Assembly: GCA_034002405.1 (NCBI GenBank)
Contig: JAVFAS010000004.1
Span: 62,001 to 126,000, forward strand
DNA: 64,000 nucleotides
Source of the DNA: SZUA-365 sp034002405
GTDB taxonomy: Bacteria; Bacteroidota; Ignavibacteria; SZUA-365
Direction: 5' to 3'
Part shown: positions 9,429 to 17,123 of the stretch, in pieces
Position numbering within the stretch: the stretch's first letter is position 1
Layout: each line of letters starts with the position of its first letter
The notes under the pieces: generated by a model
Databases searched by the model: none
What the model was told of the DNA's origin: nothing
The model's input: the letters and a program-made list of their open reading frames with translations, nothing else
Translations under genes and position numbers: made by a program

Positions 9429-9514
9429 CCGGCACCACCCCCGCACCATCCACGTCGTCAGGTCGGGTCCCGACGCATCGGTGTCGTTTCGCATGCGATG
9501 CGCGGGAAAAAGCC

Positions 9515-9545
9515 TTGTGTATCCTGTTTCTCTTTGGTACTTTTG
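9515..9545 (+). promoter_or_regulatory. Candidate promoter TTG-N20-TACTTTTG
   Basis: In the 279-base gap between rodA and the dehydrogenase gene, TTG (9515-9517) is followed after exactly 20 bases by TACTTTTG (9538-9545). This matches the Bacteroidota consensus TAnnTTTG and the same spacing as the rpsU promoter in this window. It would give a 5' UTR of about 155 bases. I saw no riboswitch-like structure in the rest of the gap. Confidence 0.4.
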
Positions 9546-9707
9546 TGATGATATGTTGAACGGGGATTCCGCCTTGCGCATCGTGCCCGCTCCCCGCCTG
9601 AATCAGTGATCCTTCCCGGATCCTTCGTCCAATCGATGACACCCATTATCTATCCGCACACATAGGAACAGACGCCGTCGCACCCGACGGTATCCGGAGC
9701 ATTCATC

Positions 9708-10670
9708 ATGCCAACAGAATCATTCAGTCTCAAGGAACTTGAAAACGAAATGCCGATGCCACCGCATTCGGCCACGCGCATCGAATTTGTCGGTCTCGTG
9801 GGTGGCGGCGTCATGGGGCGCGGACTTGCGCAGACCCTTTCGGCGCAAGGCATCAATGTCCTGATCATCGAAAAGGACGAGGATCGCGTTCAGGCCTGTC
9901 TCGACGGGCTCGCGGAAAACATGGACCGCGAAATCCAGCGCTGGGCCATGACCGAAAGCGAGAAACGCGCGCTCCTCAGCCGGATCAAGGTAAACGCCGA
10001 AATCAACGAGGTCGCGGGCACCGATTTTGTGATGGAAGTGGTCGACGAACAATTCGACCTCAAGCAGGATCTGCTTGTCAAACTGGACAAGCTCTGCGCG
10101 CCGACCACCATCATCGCATCGAACACCTCCACGCTCAGCTTGACGAAGATCGCCAGACCCGTCAAGCATCCCGGGCGCATTATCGGACTGCACTTCGCCA
10201 ACCCGGTACCGAAAACCCCGCTCTGCGAAATCGTGCGCGCGTTCGAGACCAGTGACGAGACCTTCCAACGCACACGGGAATTCATCCAGAGCATCGGAAA
10301 GACCACGGTGGAGGTGTATGAATACCCCGGCTTCATCACGACGCGCACCATCATCCCCATGCTCAACGAGGCGATGTATATCCTGATGGAAGGCGTCTCC
10401 TCCGCCGAGGATATCGACACCGCGATGCGCCTCGCCTACAACATGCCGATGGGCCCGCTCGAACTCGCCGATTCAATGGGACTCGAGGAATTGCTCGCCT
10501 GGATGGAATCGATGTTCCAGGAACTCGGGGATTCGAAATACCGTCCCTGTCCCCTGCTCCGCCGGAAGGTACGCGAGCAGAAATATGGCAAGAAAAGTGG
10601 AGAAGGGTTCTTCCACTACGATGAATCGGGAAAAATCCTTACCGGGAAGCAGGAGGACAAAGCGTCATGA
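9708..10670 (+). CDS. 3-hydroxyacyl-CoA (3-hydroxybutyryl-CoA) dehydrogenase
   Basis: This NAD(P)-dependent enzyme interconverts 3-hydroxyacyl-CoA and 3-oxoacyl-CoA. The Rossmann loop GGGVMG is at residues 32-37, after a ~25-residue N-terminal extension. SNTSTLS and GLHFANPVP carry the substrate Ser/Asn and the catalytic His, and the C-terminal domain has MPMGPLELAD. The 320 residues are slightly longer than FadB2/Hbd types (~285). Its stop overlaps the ackA start (ATGA), so translation with acetate kinase is coupled, suggesting a role in acyl-CoA or fermentation metabolism; thiolase or crotonase partners are absent here. Confidence 0.9.
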   Translation: MPTESFSLKELENEMPMPPHSATRIEFVGLVGGGVMGRGLAQTLSAQGINVLIIEKDEDRVQACLDGLAENMDREIQRWAMTESEKRALLSRIKVNAEINEVAGTDFVMEVVDEQFDLKQDLLVKLDKLCAPTTIIASNTSTLSLTKIARPVKHPGRIIGLHFANPVPKTPLCEIVRAFETSDETFQRTREFIQSIGKTTVEVYEYPGFITTRTIIPMLNEAMYILMEGVSSAEDIDTAMRLAYNMPMGPLELADSMGLEELLAWMESMFQELGDSKYRPCPLLRRKVREQKYGKKSGEGFFHYDESGKILTGKQEDKAS

Positions 10671-11923
10671 TGAATATTCTCGTGGTCAATTGCGGAAGCT
10701 CATCGATTAAATATCAATTCATCGAAGCCGAGACCAACACGCGACTCGCGAAAGGTCTTGTCGAGCGCATCGGGATGAGCGGCGCGGTGCTCACCAACAC
10801 CCGGCACGACAACGACACCATCAAGCTCACCGGCGAGATCCTCGATCACGGCATGGCCATCGAATACGTGCTTGCCGTGCTGCTGTCGAAGAACCACGGT
10901 GTGATCCGAGACAAATCGGAAATCCACGCCGTCGGCCACCGCGTCGTGCACGGTGCCGAGGATTTTGCCGGATCGGTGCTCATCACCGACGCGGTGTTGC
11001 AATCACTCAAGGACAATGTCGAACTGGCACCGCTGCACAATCCGCACAACATCCGTGGTATCGCCGCCTGCATGCAGCACCTGCCGGATGTCCCGCAGGT
11101 CGGAGTGTTCGACACCGCCTTCCATCAATCCATGGCGCCGAGCACCTACCTCTACGGCATCCCGTATGTCTTCTACAAGAAATACAAGATCCGCCGCTAT
11201 GGTTTCCACGGGACGTCGCATTTCTTCGTGGCGAATCGCATGGCCGACATCATGGGGAAATCGATCACGGATCTCCGGATCATCACCTGTCATCTCGGCA
11301 ACGGATGCAGCATGGCCGCGGTGAAGCACGGACAGTCCGTCGATACCACCATGGGCTTCACGCCGCTGGAAGGCCTGATCATGGGCACCCGCAGCGGGGA
11401 TCTCGATCCGCAGCTCATTCTCTACATCATGGGCAAGGAAGGACTGTCCCTCGCCGAGGCGACCACACTGCTGAACAAGCACAGTGGACTGATGGGCATC
11501 TCGGGCGTCAGTAGCGACATGCGGGAAATCGAGGAGGAAACGCTCAAAGGACATGAGCGCGCGAAAATCGCATTCGAGATGTTCTGCATGCGTGTCACGA
11601 AGTATATCGGCGCGTACGCCGCGGAGATGGGGGGCGTCGACGCCATCGTCTTCACCGGTGGGATCGGCGAGAACAGTACGCTCGTTCGCGATTCCGTCTG
11701 CCGCTCTCTCGATTTCATGGGCGTGCGTTTCGATGAGGAGAAAAACAACACGGGTCCGAAAGAGCGTGTCATCACCACCGACGATTCCCGTGTCATGGTG
11801 GGGGTGGTGCCCACGAACGAGGAACTCGTGATAGCCCTCGACACCATGGCCATCGTGCGCGGTGAAGTTCCCCCCTCGATGCGAAATATGAAGCGGAACA
11901 GCGTGCTCGACCCGGTCGAGTAA
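10667..11923 (+). CDS. ackA: Acetate kinase
   Basis: AckA converts acetyl phosphate and ADP to acetate and ATP. The 418 residues begin MMNILVVNCGSSSIKY, the acetokinase signature, and contain RYGFHGTSH, the GNGCSMAA phosphate loop and FTGGIGEN. AGGAGG at 10651-10656 precedes the start, and either of two adjacent ATGs is possible. No phosphotransacetylase gene is nearby, which is unusual since pta normally accompanies ackA; it must be elsewhere if the pathway works. It overlaps the upstream dehydrogenase by 4 bases. Confidence 0.96.
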   Translation: MMNILVVNCGSSSIKYQFIEAETNTRLAKGLVERIGMSGAVLTNTRHDNDTIKLTGEILDHGMAIEYVLAVLLSKNHGVIRDKSEIHAVGHRVVHGAEDFAGSVLITDAVLQSLKDNVELAPLHNPHNIRGIAACMQHLPDVPQVGVFDTAFHQSMAPSTYLYGIPYVFYKKYKIRRYGFHGTSHFFVANRMADIMGKSITDLRIITCHLGNGCSMAAVKHGQSVDTTMGFTPLEGLIMGTRSGDLDPQLILYIMGKEGLSLAEATTLLNKHSGLMGISGVSSDMREIEEETLKGHERAKIAFEMFCMRVTKYIGAYAAEMGGVDAIVFTGGIGENSTLVRDSVCRSLDFMGVRFDEEKNNTGPKERVITTDDSRVMVGVVPTNEELVIALDTMAIVRGEVPPSMRNMKRNSVLDPVE

Positions 11924-11937
11924 CACAGGAACGGAGT

Positions 11938-12996
11938 ATGGGACGCAGCAGAGTCGCTTTGGAGCACCAGCGCTATCCGGCCCTTCTGCTGCGTCCCGTC
12001 CGCTCCATCCTCGTCATCAAACCCCGCGCGATCGGCGACGTGCTGCTCAGCACGATCGTCCTCCCCAATCTCCGAACGGCATTTCCCGAAGCCGCGATCT
12101 CGTTCCTGACCGAACGGGCGTCGGGCGACATCATTCGTGACAATCCGGATGTCGATCATCCCATTGTATTCGATGCGGCGCGACAGGGATTTTTCTCCTT
12201 GCTCCGGCAGCTGCGACGCGCTCGTTTCGATCTGGTGTTCGATCTGTTCTCCAATCCGCGTTCGGCACAGATGACGTTCGCGACCGGCGCCCCGGTACGC
12301 GTCGGCTACCCGTTTCGCGGCCGTGCCTGGGCATACAACGTCCATGTCCGCACCCGCGCCGACCGGGTGCACAACACCGAATTCAACCTCGACGCCCTCG
12401 CGGCACTCGACATCCCGATTTCAGAGCGACAACTCCGTTTCCCGCTCCCCGAAGAGCGACGCGCGCGAATGGCCGGTGTCACCGCACGCCTCCGGCGTCG
12501 AAGCGGACCGCTCGTTGCGCTGAATTCGAGCGGAACGTGGGAGAGCAAGCGCTGGGGACTCGATCATTTCTCGGCGCTGGGCGACATGCTCGTCGCGCGC
12601 CTGGATGCCAACGTGCTGCTCTTGTGGGGCCCCGGTGAGGAACAGGATGTCGCCCGGATCCAGGCCGGGATGCAACATCCGTGTGAACTGGCACCGCCGA
12701 CACGAATCGGAGAACTTGGCGCCCTGCTTTCGCAGTGTGACTATACCATCAGCAATGACTCGGGTCCGATGCACATTTCCGCCGCGGTCGGAACCCCGAC
12801 GCTCGGGATTTTCGGACCGACGAATCCGGTTCTTCAAGGTCCGTTCGGGCCGCGCAACGCATGGGTACGGCTCGAGTCATTGGACTGCCTCGCCTGCAAC
12901 CTCACCCGCTGTCCCATCGGAAATATCTGCATGCGCGATCTCGATGCGGAAACCGTCTATTCCGCCTTCGTCCACTTGATGGAGCGCCACCCATGA
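11938..12996 (+). CDS. Glycosyltransferase family 9 (heptosyltransferase-like)
   Basis: This has the GT-B fold of ADP-heptose:LPS heptosyltransferases. An N-terminal KPRAIGDVLLST acceptor loop and a C-terminal NDSGPMHISAAVGTP sugar-nucleotide motif are clear, plus a terminal cysteine cluster (CLACNLTRCPIGNICM) common in the family and possibly structural. The protein has 352 residues and is preceded by CGGAG. It probably adds a sugar to a lipid-linked or LPS-core glycan at the inner membrane; the donor cannot be told from sequence. It overlaps the following lipoprotein gene by 4 bases. Confidence 0.88.
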   Translation: MGRSRVALEHQRYPALLLRPVRSILVIKPRAIGDVLLSTIVLPNLRTAFPEAAISFLTERASGDIIRDNPDVDHPIVFDAARQGFFSLLRQLRRARFDLVFDLFSNPRSAQMTFATGAPVRVGYPFRGRAWAYNVHVRTRADRVHNTEFNLDALAALDIPISERQLRFPLPEERRARMAGVTARLRRRSGPLVALNSSGTWESKRWGLDHFSALGDMLVARLDANVLLLWGPGEEQDVARIQAGMQHPCELAPPTRIGELGALLSQCDYTISNDSGPMHISAAVGTPTLGIFGPTNPVLQGPFGPRNAWVRLESLDCLACNLTRCPIGNICMRDLDAETVYSAFVHLMERHP

Positions 12997-13349
12997 GATG
13001 GATCCTCTCCCGTTCGCTGGCGTGCATGCTGGCGATCGTCACCCTCACCGCCTGCGACGAAACGGCGCCGGAGGTGCCTCCCAGCATCCGCATCACGCAA
13101 CCGGATGACAGTGCACGCATCACCGGCGACGTCCTGCGCATTCTGACGGAAACCACATCCTCCTGCGGATGCAATGCACGCGTCGAATTCTATATCGACA
13201 GCCGTCACACCTATACCAGCTATCAACCCTTCTACTACTTCGATTGGGATATTCGCGGATTGGAGGGAGAGCATGTCATCCGGACGCGCTTCGTCGTTCG
13301 CGATACCGATGAAGCGAACGACTCCATCCGGGTGTTTCTGCAACGCTGA
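12993..13349 (+). CDS. Small lipoprotein with Ig-like character, function unknown
   Basis: This 118-residue protein has a lipoprotein signal (MLAIVTLTAC, Cys at about residue 20). The mature part (PPSIRITQPDDSARITG, then EFYIDS and HVIRTRFVVRDTD) resembles a single Ig-like beta domain of the kind that follows 'P..I.I..P.dg..v.g..' in extracellular proteins. A Cys pair (CGCN) may be oxidised. The ATG overlaps the GT9 stop. I infer envelope localisation; no function is claimed. Confidence 0.7.
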   Translation: MRWILSRSLACMLAIVTLTACDETAPEVPPSIRITQPDDSARITGDVLRILTETTSSCGCNARVEFYIDSRHTYTSYQPFYYFDWDIRGLEGEHVIRTRFVVRDTDEANDSIRVFLQR

Positions 13350-13381
13350 ATCCGGCCGGAACCGCGGAATGCCGTCCGCGG

Positions 13382-14827
13382 CTATTGCGCGATGCGAACG
13401 GCGCGCCCCGATGTCGAGAGGGCGGGCGTCAGTTTTTCCTCATTGCCCAGCAATACCATGCGCCAGCGCTCGGATTCGAACAGACGCTGTGCCAACTGCT
13501 GAATCTCGGTCGCGGTCACGGCACGCAATCGCGGCGCGAACCCAACCATCTCGTCGTAAGGGATCCCATGGACGACGGATTCCTTCAGCAGATTCTGGAC
13601 GTTGCGGTTCGACGCGAAGGTCAGGACCTCGTTGGCGAGCAATGACGCTTTCGCGGCGGATAATTCCTCATCCGTCACGCCCTCACGTGCGATCGCGAGT
13701 ACCGCCTCCTGCGCGAAACGCAGCACGCTGTCGGCAAGAACAGGAGTCGCCGATCCGGATATCACGAAATAGGCGCAGTCACGCGAGAACGCGACCGCGG
13801 CGGTGAAATTCGGGGAAATCACCCGTTCGCCCCAGAACGTCTGGCGCAGGCGGGACGAGGGTCCATCACTGACAATGCTGTTGAGAATGAGTGTCGCGGC
13901 AAACGCATCGTCTCCGCGAAGCGGGGCGCGGACGCCGAGTCGGAAGTACGCAAGCCCGTTTGGCGTCTCACTGTCCGGAATCATCCAGATCGGTTGCGCG
14001 CCATCGGTCGTGCCCGGTGTCGTCGCGGTTGACGGCGCCGTCGGTGGCGCCGGTGTGCTGGCTTCCCACCTGCCAAACGCCTCGATCACCGCCGTGCGGA
14101 CAAAACTCCAGTCGAGATTGCCGGTCACGATCACCGTCGTACGTTCCGGGCGATACCATGCCGCATGGAACGCGTTCAACCGTGGGAGATCAAGTTGCGA
14201 CACCTCTTCCGGCGTCGGTTGCAGATAGCGGGCCATGACATGGCCATCGCCGCAGAGCCGTTGTACCGCGGTCATGGTCGCGCGTTCTCCGCTGGAGGCG
14301 ATTCTCTGCAGGCTCGTGGATGCATTTTTCTGCAGCGTCAGCAGTGCCTGACGGGGCAACGCGGGAGCACTGACCACATCCGCCATGACGCCGAGCGTCC
14401 CGGAAAAATTCTTCGCAAGCATGCGGCCGTAGAGCTGGGCATAGTCATAGTGCACGTAGGGAATCACGATGCTGCCGAGTTCGATGAGATAATTGGTCAC
14501 CATTTCACCGGTCCGTTGCCGGCCGCCGGCGAGCAACATTTGATTCACCGTCCATGCAGTACCCCGAGAAGACGCATCCTCGCGTGTGATCCCGGCATCC
14601 ACGATGATATTGATTTCCGCGAGCGGAAGATCATTCACGCGCGCGAAAAGAATGTGCAATCCATTCGGCAGTCGCTCGCGTTCGACGGTCGGAATGCGCG
14701 ACACATGCCGCAGCGGTTCCGTGGCGTGGGTCTGCTGCGCCGACGCCGCGATCGGGACGAGGAACGGCACCGTCAGTGCGAGCAAGATCAGGATGGTGAA
14801 ACGACGGAATCCGGGGTGCGAGTTCAT
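13382..14827 (-). CDS. M16 family peptidase homologue lacking the HxxEH zinc motif
   Basis: The 481 residues have a clear signal peptide (cleavage near SAQQT, about residue 30) and a two-lobe M16B layout: LPNGLHILFAR opens the fold, WYRPERTTVIVTGNLD ends the first lobe, and the second lobe follows a Pro/Thr/Ala linker. At the position of the HxxEH zinc site the sequence reads WTVNQ within RGTAWTVNQML, so it cannot bind the catalytic zinc in the normal way. Such proteins usually act as non-catalytic subunits beside an active M16 partner, but none is adjacent. It overlaps the upstream unknown gene by 4 bases. Confidence 0.85.
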   Translation of the reverse strand: MNSHPGFRRFTILILLALTVPFLVPIAASAQQTHATEPLRHVSRIPTVERERLPNGLHILFARVNDLPLAEINIIVDAGITREDASSRGTAWTVNQMLLAGGRQRTGEMVTNYLIELGSIVIPYVHYDYAQLYGRMLAKNFSGTLGVMADVVSAPALPRQALLTLQKNASTSLQRIASSGERATMTAVQRLCGDGHVMARYLQPTPEEVSQLDLPRLNAFHAAWYRPERTTVIVTGNLDWSFVRTAVIEAFGRWEASTPAPPTAPSTATTPGTTDGAQPIWMIPDSETPNGLAYFRLGVRAPLRGDDAFAATLILNSIVSDGPSSRLRQTFWGERVISPNFTAAVAFSRDCAYFVISGSATPVLADSVLRFAQEAVLAIAREGVTDEELSAAKASLLANEVLTFASNRNVQNLLKESVVHGIPYDEMVGFAPRLRAVTATEIQQLAQRLFESERWRMVLLGNEEKLTPALSTSGRAVRIAQ

Positions 14828-15243
14828 TCTCTCCCTGCGTGTTCGTTGCTGATGTGGACGGTCATGAAAACGCGTTCGTCCTGAATATCCTTGACCAGTC
14901 GTGGACCGTTATCCCCGATCCCAACGCGAAAACTGTTCGTGACGTCCCCCGGCTTCATGACCGTGACGTCGTACGTCCCGCGCAAATCGAAGAGATCCAC
15001 CGCGGTTTCCGCCGATCCGACACCGGGGAGCAGACCTTTCGCCTTGAGACCCCGGAGCGTGAATCGCAGCCCCCCGCCGTCATGCTTCTCGTCGATCGCG
15101 ATGCGATACCGGAAATGATTGAATTCCTCCGTCGTGCGGAAGCGGAACCGCAGGCAATCGCGCTGTTCCTCGACGTTGAAGGCGGGATAGATATCCAGGG
15201 TATACTCGATCGGACCTTTGTCAATCCGTGGAAACATCGACAC
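14824..15243 (-). CDS. Unknown 139-residue protein coupled to the M16 homologue
   Basis: This gene sits between hisS and the M16 homologue on the same strand; its stop overlaps the M16 start by 4 bases. It has no signal peptide and no membrane segment. The sequence alternates polar and hydrophobic residues as in beta sheet (YTLDIYPAFNVEE, CLRFRFRTTEEFNHFRYRI, GTYDVTVMKPGD). I do not recognise a family. The coupling to a secreted M16-like protein is odd for an apparently cytoplasmic product; it may simply be cotranscribed with hisS, 12 bases upstream. Confidence 0.6.
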   Translation of the reverse strand: MSMFPRIDKGPIEYTLDIYPAFNVEEQRDCLRFRFRTTEEFNHFRYRIAIDEKHDGGGLRFTLRGLKAKGLLPGVGSAETAVDLFDLRGTYDVTVMKPGDVTNSFRVGIGDNGPRLVKDIQDERVFMTVHISNEHAGRE

Positions 15244-15255
15244 TCCGTGTGGGAA

Positions 15256-16515
15256 TCATGCGGAAACCATCGTGGTAAAGTACTCCGTGAATCGTCCAAA
15301 CTCAATGGACTCCTGCGTGCCCTGTCGCATGTCCTTGACCTGGGCCTGTCCATCAGCCAGTTCACGTTCTCCGATAATGGCGACAAACGGACAGCCCAGG
15401 CGGTTCGCCTCTCGCATTTGAGCTTTGAGACTGCGTCCCGCGTAATCGGTCTCCGCCGCGACCCCGTGCCGTCGCAGCTCCATCGCCTCAAGAAAGGCCC
15501 GGTCGCGGGCGGCTTCGTCCAATCCGATGAGAAAAACGGTAGGAACGGTTGTCGGAAACTCGTAGGCGTTTTTTTCCATCACCATCATCAACCGTTCGAT
15601 CCCCGCGGCAAAACCAACAGCGGGAGTGGCTTTCCCTCCCAGCTGCGCCACCAGTCCGTCGTAGCGTCCACCGCCACCGAGCGCATCCTGCGACCCGAGA
15701 TCCGTACTGATGAATTCGAACGCGGTCATCGTGTAATAGTCGAGACCCCGAACGAGCCGGGGATCGATGACATACGGAATGGCAAGTGCATCGAGCAAGG
15801 TGCAGGTGCGTTCAAAATGCACCCGGCATTCCTCCGACAGGTAATCGATGATCACCGGCGCGTCACGCGTTGCCTCCTGGTCGCGCGCGTCCTTGGAATC
15901 GAGCACCCGCATCGGATTGGTCTCGGTCCGTCGCTGGCTCTCCGGAGACAGTTGCGCGAATCGCGAATGCAGGAATTCCTGCAGCGCATCCCGGTACCGG
16001 GGTCGGCACTGCGGATCGCCGACGGAGTTGATCTTGAGGGTGGAGTGCACGCCCAAGCGCTGAAAGATCTGCGCCGCCATGGCGATAATCTCCACGTCAC
16101 ATTCCGGCGCCGGCTGCCCGACACATTCGAAACCGAACTGGTGGAACTGCCGGAATCGCCCGGCTTGTGGACGCTCCTGCCGGAACATCGGTCCGACGTA
16201 ATAGAGCTTGTTGAGCGCGGACTGCTCACCGAGAGCATGTTGGATGTACGCGCGAATGACCGGCGCCGTCATTTCCGGACGGAGGGTGAGACTGCTGCCG
16301 CCCTTGTCGGTAAATGTGTACATCTCCTTTCCGACGATGTCGGTTTCCTCGCCGATGCCACGAGTGAACACCGCGGTATCCTCGAAGACGGGAGTACGGA
16401 TTTCCCCGTAGCGGAACAGTTCCATGACCTCCCGGATCACCTGCTCGATATGCTGCCAGGCAGCGGTGTCGCGGGGCAGGAGATCCCGTGTTCCCTTGAC
16501 CGATTTGAAATTCAT
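15256..16515 (-). CDS. hisS: Histidyl-tRNA synthetase
   Basis: This class II synthetase charges tRNA-His. The 419 residues show motif 1 around GEIRTPVFEDT, motif 2 at GPMFRQERPQAGRFRQFHQ, the histidine-A motif RGLDYYTMTAFEF, and motif 3 GGGRYDGL plus AAGIERL. The C-terminal anticodon-binding domain is complete. It lies downstream of the PtsN-like gene behind a terminator, so it likely has its own promoter in the ~35 bases before its start or depends on read-through. Confidence 0.97.
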   Translation of the reverse strand: MNFKSVKGTRDLLPRDTAAWQHIEQVIREVMELFRYGEIRTPVFEDTAVFTRGIGEETDIVGKEMYTFTDKGGSSLTLRPEMTAPVIRAYIQHALGEQSALNKLYYVGPMFRQERPQAGRFRQFHQFGFECVGQPAPECDVEIIAMAAQIFQRLGVHSTLKINSVGDPQCRPRYRDALQEFLHSRFAQLSPESQRRTETNPMRVLDSKDARDQEATRDAPVIIDYLSEECRVHFERTCTLLDALAIPYVIDPRLVRGLDYYTMTAFEFISTDLGSQDALGGGGRYDGLVAQLGGKATPAVGFAAGIERLMMVMEKNAYEFPTTVPTVFLIGLDEAARDRAFLEAMELRRHGVAAETDYAGRSLKAQMREANRLGCPFVAIIGERELADGQAQVKDMRQGTQESIEFGRFTEYFTTMVSA

Positions 16516-16550
16516 GGCATTCCTCTCCGTGGCAAAACTGATCGCAACAA

Positions 16551-16574
16551 AAAGGCACGCCGTGGCATGCCTTT
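16551..16574 (-). terminator. Rho-independent terminator after the PtsN-like gene
   Basis: On the minus strand an 11-bp stem (AAAGGCATGCC pairing with GGCGTGCCTTT, one G-U pair) closes on a very small loop and is followed by TTG and a T-rich stretch. It lies between the PtsN-like gene and hisS. Confidence 0.6.
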
Positions 16575-16608
16575 GGAAAAAGATATTCGCATCCGGGATG
16601 CGTCAGAA

Positions 16609-17079
16609 TCAGACGTCGAGATAATTCATTTCCTCCTCCTGGAGGATGGCGAGAATCTCGGCGGACGTTTCCGCGTGCAGCAGACGTGTGCGCAGTTCTT
16701 CCTTGTTCATCAGCCGGGATATCCGGCTGAGCAACTTGATATGCGCCCCGACCAGTGAATCCTTCCCGATCAGCAAAAAGAGCAGCCGGACGGGTTCGTG
16801 GTCGAGACTCTGGTAATCAATCGGATGCTCGGTCACCCCGAAAGCCGCAACGATATCCGAGACCGCATCGGTTTTCCCATGCGGGATGGCAAAGCCTTTC
16901 CCGACGCCGGTGGACATGATTTTCTCGCGTTCGAAAATCGCCTGCCGGACCTTGTCGATGTCCTTGATCTTCTGTGACTTCTCCGCCAGATCGATGATGG
17001 CGTTGATGACATCGTCCTTCGTCTCGCCGGGAATCTTGACCTTGATCAGGTCCTCGGTCAGAATGCTGGTAATTTTCAT
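16609..17079 (-). CDS. PTS EIIA domain protein, PtsN/fructose type
   Basis: This 156-residue single-domain EIIA protein of the fructose/mannitol fold has the phospho-acceptor His67 in GFAIPHGK, and a helical C-terminus. No EIIB, EIIC, HPr or EI gene is nearby, so a regulatory role like nitrogen-PTS PtsN is more likely than sugar uptake. The C-terminal EEEMNYLDV is short and acidic. It is followed by a terminator before hisS and preceded after 44 bases by the nucleotidyltransferase fusion gene. Confidence 0.85.
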   Translation of the reverse strand: MKITSILTEDLIKVKIPGETKDDVINAIIDLAEKSQKIKDIDKVRQAIFEREKIMSTGVGKGFAIPHGKTDAVSDIVAAFGVTEHPIDYQSLDHEPVRLLFLLIGKDSLVGAHIKLLSRISRLMNKEELRTRLLHAETSAEILAILQEEEMNYLDV

Positions 17080-17123
17080 TGGGACGGACGTTCTACTTCG
17101 GTGAAAGAATCATTCCTCTCAAA

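Noticed and set aside
14839..16758. A 639-codon + strand frame over hisS and its neighbour
   Set aside because: hisS on the minus strand shows every class II motif; the + frame shows none.
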